Source of the DNA: Trifolium pratense
Lineage: Eukaryota; Streptophyta; Magnoliopsida; Fabales; Fabaceae
Direction: 5' to 3'
DNA: 64,000 bases
NCBI RefSeq assembly: GCF_020283565.1
Contig: NC_060060.1
Span: 8,184,001 to 8,248,000, forward strand
Positions within the stretch are counted from its first letter, which is position 1. The number at the start of each line of letters is the position of its first letter. Below are positions 55,931 to 64,000 of this stretch, in pieces. The notes under the pieces were generated by a model. It saw only the letters and a program-made list of their open reading frames with translations. It was not told where the DNA came from and did no database searches. A program made the position numbers and the translations under genes.

Positions 55931-58378
55931 CAGTTACAGCAGTTGAGGCGTGCAAAAGGAAACCGTTTTCTCTCCCATCATTCAATGCACGCTAATTTAG
56001 GGAAATCATTACAAACTTCCCTTAAATATGTCTGTACACGCAATCAATGCACTTTCATTAAAATCCTAATTTTCTACCGTGAACCCTATTCTTCCACTTC
56101 CAACCTCAACTTTCATCCATTCAACTTCCTAAACCTCAAAAATCATCATCCAAACATGTCTGAATCTTCCCAAACTACAATTACCGGCCGTTCTACTCGA
56201 TCAAAAGCAAAAATCGAACCATCAAAGATCATCAAAGACGCCGTCCCTGTTACAATTGTTCGTGCTTCCAAATCCAAAACTCAATCAAGTGTTGCTGAGA
56301 AGAAGGTAAAGGGAAAATCAGTTGAAAAGATGAAAGCTCCAAAAGTAAGTGACGATACTTCCCCTTCTATTGATAAATCTGGTAAAGGAAGTTCTAAGAA
56401 GAAGAGAAGGGATTATAAGTCTAGAATTCCTCTTTCTATGTCTGATCTGGTTTTTGAATCTAATGTTAAAACATCCGAGCAAACAACTGAAGAAGAATCT
56501 CAGAACCCTAAATCTGTGTCTGAAGTTGTTGAAACACTTATTTCAATTGCTGGTAACCCTAATCAAGATAATTTGGGGTCTGATGCTGAGAAGAGAGATC
56601 TGAATAATATGCCTGTTGATACTGAGATGGAAGACACTCCTACAGAGGTTGAGCCTAATATTGCTGAGAAATCACCAACAATTGCTGAGATGGTGGCTGA
56701 AAAATCAACCCCTGCTGTTACTGAAGAAGTTGTTATGAAGGATGTTGAAACATCCTTGAATAAGAATGAAGAAGTTGAAACTACAACTGCTGAGGAAGAA
56801 CCTGTGAAGGAAACTGTTGCTGAAAAGGATGTTGAGACAACTGCCACAACATCTGAGTCCACAGATGAAGAAACAGGAACTGCTGATGAGGGTACTTCTG
56901 ATAATGAAGGGGACACTCAATCTGAAGAGAGCAACCAGTCCATTCCCACAGAAGAACCAGAGATTGAAGCTGACAAGCCTGCAGAAGCTGAGAAGGAAAC
57001 AGAGAAAGATGTAGTAGATGTTGATGATTATGTCACCACCAAGACTGCTGTTAAACCAACTGGTGGTATAACAAAAAGGTTGAGAAGCTGTACAGGAAAG
57101 GCTGTGGCCACTGCAAGCAAAACTCCTGCACCAAGAGTGAAAACAAAAGGTGTTGGACCTATAAAAAGTTGGAGTAAGGTTCTTTCCCCTCCTGCCAAGA
57201 AGAAGGAGACACTGAAGAGAAAGAAGGAGTCATCCAGTGACTCAGACTATGAAGTTGCTGAAGATGTTGCTAACATCTCATCTGCCAATCCTAAGAAGGC
57301 TACTGTGAAGAAGGCTCCTCAAGGTGTTGAAGAAGCCCCCTGTGACAACATTTCATTCCATCGTGCTGCCTTTGCACTGAGATGGGATTACATCTACCAG
57401 AGGAGACTGGCTGTTGAAAGGGAATTAACCAAAGATGCTCTCAAATGTCAAGACATCTTTGACTACATCAAAGAAGCTGGTCTGATGAAGACAGTCTGTG
57501 ATTTCAGTCCCTGCTATGAGCTGCTGGTGAAAGAATTTCTTGTGAACATCCCTGAAGAATGTGATAATCCACTGAGCAAGGACTACCACAAAGTTTTTGT
57601 CAGAGGTAAATGTATCAATTTTTCTCCTGTTGTGATTAATAATTACTTAGGAAGATCTATAGAACCTAAGGCTGAATTAGAGGTTGCTAATGATGTGGTG
57701 AGTGCTGAGATAACTGGTGGTAAGGTTAAGGTCTGGCCTACAAAGAAGCTGATTCCCACGAGTAAATTGAATGTCAAATATGCCATCCTCAATAGGATAG
57801 GGTCAACCAATTGGGTACCAACCAAGCATGCAACCAATGTTGCAACCAACCTGGGTAGATTTATATATGCTGTAGGAACCAAGTTTGATTATGACTATGG
57901 AACCTTTATTTTTGATCAAACCATTAAGCATATTAGATCAACAGCTGTAAAGATGCCAATAGCATTTCCCTCGTTGTTATGTGGAATCATCTTGGCCCAA
58001 TATCCAGACATTAAGGTTGTGACTGACACTCCCAAGAAAAGGGAATCTGGTTTTACTTTCCATCACAAGCTTTTTGGTAATCACAATGTTACTGATCATG
58101 TTGGAACATCTATTGCTGGAGCTGGTGTTATGACCAGAAGGGAAATTATTGCTGGTTTAAAGGTTCAATGTCAGGAAATAGATAAACAGCAGGCTGAGCT
58201 TGAGGAAAGGAAGAATGTGTTCTTGAAGATGATTGAAGGATTGGAAGCTGATGAAATACCTGTCAAAGCTAGTGCAAATGTGGCTGCTACAGGTGATCAA
58301 AACAATGCAGATGAGGATGAAGGTTATGCTACTGCTACAGATGAGGATGAAGCCTCTGACAGTAGTGATGATGAATGA
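55931..58378 (+). CDS. Element B ORF3: in frame with pol after a leaky-type UAG
   Basis: The frame is open from directly after the pol UAG (55928-55930) to TGA at 58376-58378. The first MSESSQ AUG is at 56156 (740 residues from there). Layout as in element A: basic start (RSTRSKAKI), acidic Glu/Thr/Ser-rich middle, Lys-rich stretch (AKKKETLKRKKESS), then a globular domain like the 'putative plant transposon protein' family (FDYIKEAGLMKTVCDFSPC, KVWPTKKLIP, FPSLLCGIILAQYPDIK). A predicted coiled-coil follows (QCQEIDKQQAELEERK) and an acidic tail (DEDEASDSSDDE). It is probably the intact version of the element A protein. Role unknown. Confidence 0.82.
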   Translation, partial: QLQQLRRAKGNRFLSHHSMHANLGKSLQTSLKYVCTRNQCTFIKILIFYREPYSSTSNLNFHPFNFLNLKNHHPNMSESSQTTITGRSTRSKAKIEPSKIIKDAVPVTIVRASKSKTQSSVAEKKVKGKSVEKMKAPKVSDDTSPSIDKSGKGSSKKKRRDYKSRIPLSMSDLVFESNVKTSEQTTEEESQNPKSVSEVVETLISIAGNPNQDNLGSDAEKRDLNNMPVDTEMEDTPTEVEPNIAEKSPTIAEMVAEKSTPAVTEEVVMKDVETSLNKNEEVETTTAEEEPVKETVAEKDVETTATTSESTDEETGTADEGTSDNEGDTQSEESNQSIPTEEPEIEADKPAEAEKETEKDVVDVDDYVTTKTAVKPTGGITKRLRSCTGKAVATASKTPAPRVKTKGVGPIKSWSKVLSPPAKKKETLKRKKESSSDSDYEVAEDVANISSANPKKATVKKAPQGVEEAPCDNISFHRAAFALRWDYIYQRRLAVERELTKDALKCQDIFDYIKEAGLMKTVCDFSPCYELLVKEFLVNIPEECDNPLSKDYHKVFVRGKCINFSPVVINNYLGRSIEPKAELEVANDVVSAEITGGKVKVWPTKKLIPTSKLNVKYAILNRIGSTNWVPTKHATNVATNLGRFIYAVGTKFDYDYGTFIFDQTIKHIRSTAVKMPIAFPSLLCGIILAQYPDIKVVTDTPKKRESGFTFHHKLFGNHNVTDHVGTSIAGAGVMTRREIIAGLKVQCQEIDKQQAELEERKNVFLKMIEGLEADEIPVKASANVAATGDQNNADEDEGYATATDEDEASDSSDDE

Positions 58379-58534
58379 TTTTGTAATCAGTTTTAATGTT
58401 TTACTGCACTTTGTTATTTGTTTTGTGGGTTGTTTTGTGCCCTGGATTTTAGCACCTTCTGAGTGCATGGTCTGTACTTTTAAATTCTGCACTTTGGATA
58501 CTTAACTTTCCTGTTTTGGCACATTTTGTGGCTA

Positions 58535-59016
58535 AAAAGGGGGAGTAGTACTTGATTTGTGTTTGTTTCTGCTACATGTTGTTGTGTCTTTTGTTATGAC
58601 ATGTTTTAAGTAGCAGTAAGCAAGTATTCAGGGGGAGTAAAATTATTTTTTTTCCCTGAGATGATGCACAAGCTGATGAAGTCAGGGGGAGTTTGCTACT
58701 GAATGGATGCTGCCCTGATTGGACGAACATGTGCTAGAAGATGTGCTCCCATATGTCACAACATCTTTGATGACATATGACATATGATATATGTTTTGCT
58801 CTGATACCACGTTTATTTTGCTCGAGGCTAATTGATGATAACTCCGCTGCTGCTGCCTCTGATGCATATATTTTCACCTATGTGAAATTTTGTTTAAATG
58901 ATGCTCTAACATTCCTTCTTTTGTGTGACCATGGTGATTTGAAGGATTGCGCTCTTTAATCTCTCAAAGGTAATGGCCTGAAATTGTTTTAGCCAAAAAT
59001 TGCCAAAGGGGGAGAT
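58535..59016 (+). other. Repeated polypurine tracts of element B
   Basis: GGGGGAG tracts at about 58535-58546, 58630-58638, 58684-58692 and 59005-59016, the last one touching the 3' LTR. Positions parallel those of element A. Confidence 0.75.
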
Positions 59017-60024
59017 TGTTGGATATTTGAATTGGCTTAATTTTGCTAAAACAAATATACTAACAAGATGTTGGAAAACATGTTACAACATCATATTTAT
59101 TCAAAGAAATCTCGCGCATTTATGAGAGCATCTGCTATTTATGGAAATCCACTTAAAGAGCACGCTCAATGGAGATTTGATCTGATCAGACATTTTAAGG
59201 ATAAGATAAGACTTAATGGTACAACGGTATGATCACAATTATCCTATAAAGTCCTTAAACACTTTTGGAAAGTTTCTATACATTCTTGATGAAGATCAAA
59301 AGAGAATCAGATCATCCTTTATGATTCTCAAGGAGCGTCTGAGCATTTGTGAAGAAAGAGGAGCGTGCCTAATCATTATATATACGAAGACCAAGCTCAA
59401 GACTAAGCATCTCATTGAAAAATATTAGTTCACATATTGAGTCTTTGCTGAGTCTTTTAGTGTTTGATTGTAATTCTTGCTTGTGGATTCTATAACACGA
59501 GTTAAGAAGTAAGTTTATTATTTTAAGGTGACTCCTAAGCTTTGAAGTACGGAGTTTACCGTGTGTGATTCACTTGAAGCTTTTAAGCAAAAGTGAAGTG
59601 TTGTCTTGGCAAGTTGTCGCCACATCATTCCCAACATTGTATAATCAACACAGGTTGTGTTGTGTGAGTGGAAGTGAGATGGGATCTCATGTCTAGGAGT
59701 TCCTAGGCAGAAGTTGCATGAGTAGTGTCGAGGTTATAAGGCGTAAACCAAGGGTTTGCTGGAGGTCTTAGTTTAAGGCGTAAATCCTAGGGTTTGCTGG
59801 AGGTCTTAGTAACTAGAGCTATTAGTGGATTTCCTTCCTGGATTGGTATCCCCCAGAGTAGGCAGTTGGCTGAACTGGGTTAACAATTACTTGTGTCATT
59901 TATTTATTCTCTGTCAGTTTTTATATGTTATATAAAGATGTGCCAACAATAGAAAACAACATTATTCACAAAGTAGTTGTTGGGACAACTTAGGCAACAT
60001 CATTCTAGTGATACCAGAATTTCA
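59017..60024 (+). repeat. 3' LTR of element B
   Basis: 1008 bp, full length. It shows no difference from the truncated 5' LTR that I could find by eye. Confidence 0.95.
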
Positions 60025-60029
60025 CGCTA

Positions 60030-63000
60030 CCCTTACGAATTAAAGCACTCTAATTCGTATCATTGGTGGTATCAGAGTTTCGGCTCTGAATCCTTGTTTC
60101 GTGACAATGGTGGATTTCAACAGCGATGATTTCATGGACAGATTGCGTGAAGCCTTAAAGAGCGTCAATTTGGAAGATGAACGATGGAGGCCTAGAAGGG
60201 GTGAACCACGTCCAAACGTGGATGAATTAAAAATCACCGAGCTACCTGAATTCAATGGCAGTGCAGACCCAGAGGTTTATTTGGAATGGGAGCGCAAGAT
60301 CGATAGAATGTTTGACTTCAAGGATCTTGACGATGAGAAGCGTTGTAAGTAAGCTATTCTGAAACCTAGCAAAAGTGCATCGTTGTGGTATGAGGGCTTG
60401 AAGGCTCGAAGAATATGAGATAGGAAGGAGAAAATCAGTTCTTGGGAGTCCTTGAAAAGAAAGTTGCGCAAAAGATATGTGCCATCGAACCACAGATTGA
60501 ACTTGTATAAGAAGATTTCAGATTTAGTACAAGGCAAAATGAGTGTTGCTGAGTACATTGATGAATTCGAAAACCTATGCTTAATGGGTGAGTTGGAAGA
60601 AAATGAAGAGCAAAGAATGAGCCGTTTTCTTCGTGGTCTGAATAAGAACATAGCATTTGCTGTTGAGCTATGTAATTATACTGACTTCAACACTTTGAGC
60701 ACCTTGTGCTTAAAAATTGAAAATCAAAATAAGAGCAGATATAATGCTGGGGGTTCAAGTGTTTGGTCCAAGGGAGGTGTGTCGGGTAGTGTAAATGCAG
60801 CCCCTAGCACTAAACCAAATATGACTCAACCAAAACAGGGTGAGCCTACTCCTAAACAGTCTAGTGCTGCACCCAAAGAGACTAGCCTGTCGAAGGTTAG
60901 GTGTTTTAAGTGTCAAGGCTTTGGACACTTTGCTAGAGCTTGTCCTAATCAACGAGTTGTGACCCTCAGAGAAGCGGTTAGCATGTGTGATGAGTTGGTT
61001 AAGGAAGAGGAAGAATCTGGTGGCAATATGTTGACATGGATGGACCTGAAATTGTCGAAGATGTCGACGATGAGGTAGAAGAATATGGACCTCCCATCTA
61101 TGATACTTTGATGCTTAGAAATTTACAAGCTAAAACTGTACCCTTGGATGGGGGTCAAAGGAATCAAATCTTCTACACTAAGTGCCAAGTGTAGGATAAA
61201 TGGTGTAGTGTCATTGTGGATGGAGGTAGTTGTACCAATGCAGCTTCAACTGAAATGGTGTCTAAATTAGGATTACTCACAACAAAACATCCTAGACCTT
61301 ATGCACTACATTGGTTGGACAATGGGAGTAGTATAAAATTTACAAGACAGACTCGTGTGGGGTTAACCATGGGGTCTTATGTTGATGAGATCTTGTGTGA
61401 TTGTTGTGCCTATGGATGCGAGTCATATACTTTTGGGACGTCCTTGGCAATCTGATAGAGATGTGACGCATAGAGGAAGATCAAATGAGCATGAATTGAA
61501 CTACAAAGGCAAGAGGATTGTGCTGAAACCTATGGCATCAAGTGAAGTCCGTTCCATGACTACAAAAAGAGGTAAAAGGCCTAGCCTCACTATGTTTGCT
61601 ACTGAAAATGAAGTGAAAAATGCTATTGATAATGGTGAATTAGTTTACATGTTGGTTGCAAAGAATGCTAAACAGGATGATATCGAAACTCCTCTTAAAC
61701 AACAATTGGAGGCTGTCTTGGGTGAGTATGAAGATGTGTTTCCAATTGAACTACCAATTGGTTTGCCACCTATTCGTGGAATTGAGCATCAAATTGATCT
61801 AATTCCGGGAGCTCTATTACCAAACAAGGCTGCCCATAGGTGTAATCCGGAGGAGACAAAAGAGTTGCAACGGCAAATTGAAGAATTGATCCGCATGGGT
61901 TATGTGCGTGAATCAATGAGTCCTTGTGCTGTCCCGACGTTGCTGGTTCCTAAGAAGGATGGTTCATGGAGAATGTGTATCGATAGTAGGGCGGTGAACA
62001 ACATAACCATCAAATATCGCTTTCCCATTCCAAGATTAGATGATATGCATGATGAGTTACATGGGTCGGTTATATTCTCAAAAATCGATCTAAGGAGTGG
62101 GTATCACCAAATCAGAATGCGTGAAGGTGATGAATGGAAGACGGCGTTCAAGACCAAGCATGGTCTATATGAATGGCTGGTTATGCCATTTGGACTCACG
62201 AATGCACCTAGCACCTTCATGAGGCTCATGAACGAAGTACTCAAGCCCTTTTTGGGTAAGTTTGTTGTTGTTTATCTTGATGATATCTTGGTGTATAGAA
62301 GGTCTAATGAGGAGCATTTCACTCATTTAAAACAAATCTTTGAAACCCTAAGAGCACAAAAACTCTATGGGAAGAAAGAGAAGTGTGATTTCTTGGTTGA
62401 AAGTGTGGTGTTCCTTGGATATGTTGTGTCTAAAGATGGAGTATCGGTTGATCAAACAAAGGTGGATGCTATCAAAACAAGGCCAAGTCCTACAACAGTT
62501 TCGGAGGTGAGATCTTTCCATGGTCTTGCATCATTTTATCGACGCTTTATCCAGAATTTCAGCACTATAACAAGTCCTATTACTGAATGTTTGAAGAAGG
62601 GTGCGTTTGTGTGGAATGAGCAAGCATAAAAGGCTTTTGAATTGATTAAGTTAAAGCTTTGTGAAGCTCCTGTTTTAGCTTTGCCCGACTTCACTCAACC
62701 ATTTGAGGTTGAATGTGATGCTAGTGGGGTTGGCATTGGAGCTGTTTTGATACAAAACAAAAGGCCTATAGCTTATTTCTCAGAGAAACTTGGGGGAGCT
62801 CGATTGAACTATTGCACCTATGACAAGGAGTTCTATGCCATTGTAAGAGCTCTTGATCATTGGAGTCATTATTTGCGTTCTAACCACTTTGTATTGCATT
62901 CAGATCACGAGTCTTTAAAGTATATCAACGGAAAACAAAAGTTGAGTCCAAGGCATGCTAAATGGGTTGAATTTCTTCAATCTTTTAATTTCTCTTCAAA

Positions 63001-64000
63001 ATACAAAGATGGTAAGAGTAACGTGGTGGCTGATGCACTTTCAAGGAGGTATGCTTTGATTTCAATTCTCGAAACTCGCTTACTTGGTTTTGAGACTTTG
63101 AAAGACTATTATAAAGAGGATGTAGATTTTGGTGAGATATACTCTAACTGTGAAAATAGAGCATTTGGAAAGTACATAATGCAGGGTGGATTTTTGTTCA
63201 AAGAGAATCGGCTTTGCATCCCAAGGCATTCCATTCGTGAGTTGCTAGTTCGTGAGGCTCATGGTGGGGGTTTGGCTGGTCACTTTGGCATTACAAAAAC
63301 ACTGGAGATTTTAAAAGAACACTTTCATTGGCCAAAGATGTTAGGAGATGTGCAAAAGGACATTAGCAAGTGTGTTACTTGTCATATGGCAAAGAGTTCT
63401 TTCAAACCAGGAGCATATACTCCATTACCAACACCTAGTGGTCCTTGGATGGACGTAAGCATGGATTTCATTGTGGCTTTGCCCCGCACACAGCGAAGTA
63501 AGGATGCTATTATGGTTGTTGTTGATAGGTTTTCAAAGATGGCACACTTTGTAGCTTGTCACAAAACAGATGATGCTAGTAACGTTGCTGATTTGTACTT
63601 TCGTGAGATTGTACGCTTACATGGAGTTCCTAAAACTATTGTTTCCGATCGTGATTCAAAGTTTTTGAGTTATTTTGGGAATACATTATGGAGGAAATTG
63701 GGTACTAAGTTGCTGTTTAGTACTTCCCATCACCCTCAAACCGATGGGCAAACAGAGGTGACTAATAGAACTCTTGGTACTTTGCTGCGTGGCTTGGTTA
63801 ATAAAACTCAAAAGGATTGGGACTTGAAGTTAGCTCATGCCGAGTTTGCCTACAATCGATCCCCTACATATGCTACTAACCATTCTCCTTTTGAAGTTGT
63901 TTATGGTGTGAATCCTTACTTGCCATTGGATCTGATGGCTATGCCAAAGGAGGAATTAGTTCATCCAGATGCCGAGGCCAAATTCAATTCAATGATGAAA
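60030..64000 (+). mobile_element. Element C: Ty3/gypsy LTR retrotransposon, continues past the right edge
   Basis: The remainder of the 5' LTR (60030-60062) is followed by primer-binding site TGGTATCAGAG (60067-60077), gag, protease, RT, RNase H and integrase in the gypsy order (integrase after RNase H). Element C begins at 49795 and is interrupted by element B. The 3' LTR is beyond 64000. Confidence 0.9.
60107..64000 (+). pseudogene. gag-pol of element C, several stops and frameshifts
   Basis: Gag starts at ATG 60107 with a CCHC knuckle CFKCQGFGHFARACP (60901-60945). Protease DGGSCTN lies near 61220. RT has [28 protein letters not shown] and VVYLDDILV (about 62080-62292). RNase H has [19 protein letters not shown] and VADALSRR. 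Integrase has an HHCC zinc finger (KCVTCHMAK), catalytic [16 protein letters not shown] and [13 protein letters not shown]. Lesions: TAA at 60350, TGA near 60416, frameshifts near 61025 and 61390, TAG near 61192, and TAA at 62627-62629. From 62630 to the window end the frame is open. Probably a chromovirus, but the chromodomain would lie outside. Confidence 0.9.

Larger units (their letters stand above)
50460..60024 (+). mobile_element. Element B: Ty1/copia Sirevirus-type element nested in element C
   Basis: 9.6 kb, TGTTGG...TTTCA, flanked by a perfect 5-bp target duplication CGCTA (50455-50459 and 60025-60029). It has the same organisation as element A and very similar proteins. The surviving 5' LTR (50460-51320) and the matching part of the 3' LTR look identical by eye, so insertion was very recent. 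The 5' LTR tail, primer-binding site and gag start are deleted. Coding after that point is uninterrupted. Confidence 0.95.

Overview
The window is nuclear DNA from a flowering plant, very probably a papilionoid legume of the Medicago/Trifolium/Pisum group. The evidence is AT-rich intergenic DNA, spliced genes with GT-AG introns and plant-type proteins, tRNA-derived SINEs, TRIM/MITE families of the kind common in legumes, and nested LTR retrotransposons. No prokaryotic feature is present.

The left half (1-30.5 kb) is a gene island with six host genes. These are the 5' part of a lipoxygenase (minus, running off the left edge), an FRS3-type FAR1-related transcription factor (minus, 5220-10716), a DUF247 membrane protein (plus, 13885-15249), the immune regulator EDS1 (plus, 17935-20803), a monofunctional homoserine dehydrogenase (plus, 24189-28085), and a short-chain dehydrogenase/reductase of the salutaridine/menthone-reductase type (minus, 28699-30466). 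I rebuilt exon structures from protein similarity, splice sites and reading phase. Small transposons sit mostly inside introns: a Helitron in LOX intron 1, a SINE and a TRIM in FRS3 intron 3, and a SINE and a MITE in EDS1. A 1.7-kb inverted-repeat DNA transposon lies between EDS1 and the dehydrogenase.

From 30.5 to 36.5 kb there are no intact genes. The stretch holds a SINE, a 0.4-kb palindrome, a transposon that carries a minisatellite and splits a SINE, a diverged duplication of about 0.65 kb, and a broken thymidylate-kinase exon.

From 36.5 kb to the end the DNA is retrotransposon. Two related Ty1/copia elements of Sirevirus type (A, 36531-46250; B, 50460-60024) flank a decayed SEC31 pseudogene. 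Element B sits inside the 5' LTR of a third element of Ty3/gypsy type (C, 49795 to beyond 64000), with a clear CGCTA target duplication. A and B each have an extra ORF after pol, in frame with pol and separated from it only by one UAG in a TMV-like leaky context. This suggests the extra protein is made by stop-codon read-through. Each element is defective in a different way: A has a frameshift, a stop and a deletion; B has lost its primer-binding site and the start of gag.

The host genes look independent of each other. Lipoxygenase (oxylipin precursors) and EDS1 both belong to plant defence, but nothing here shows co-regulation.
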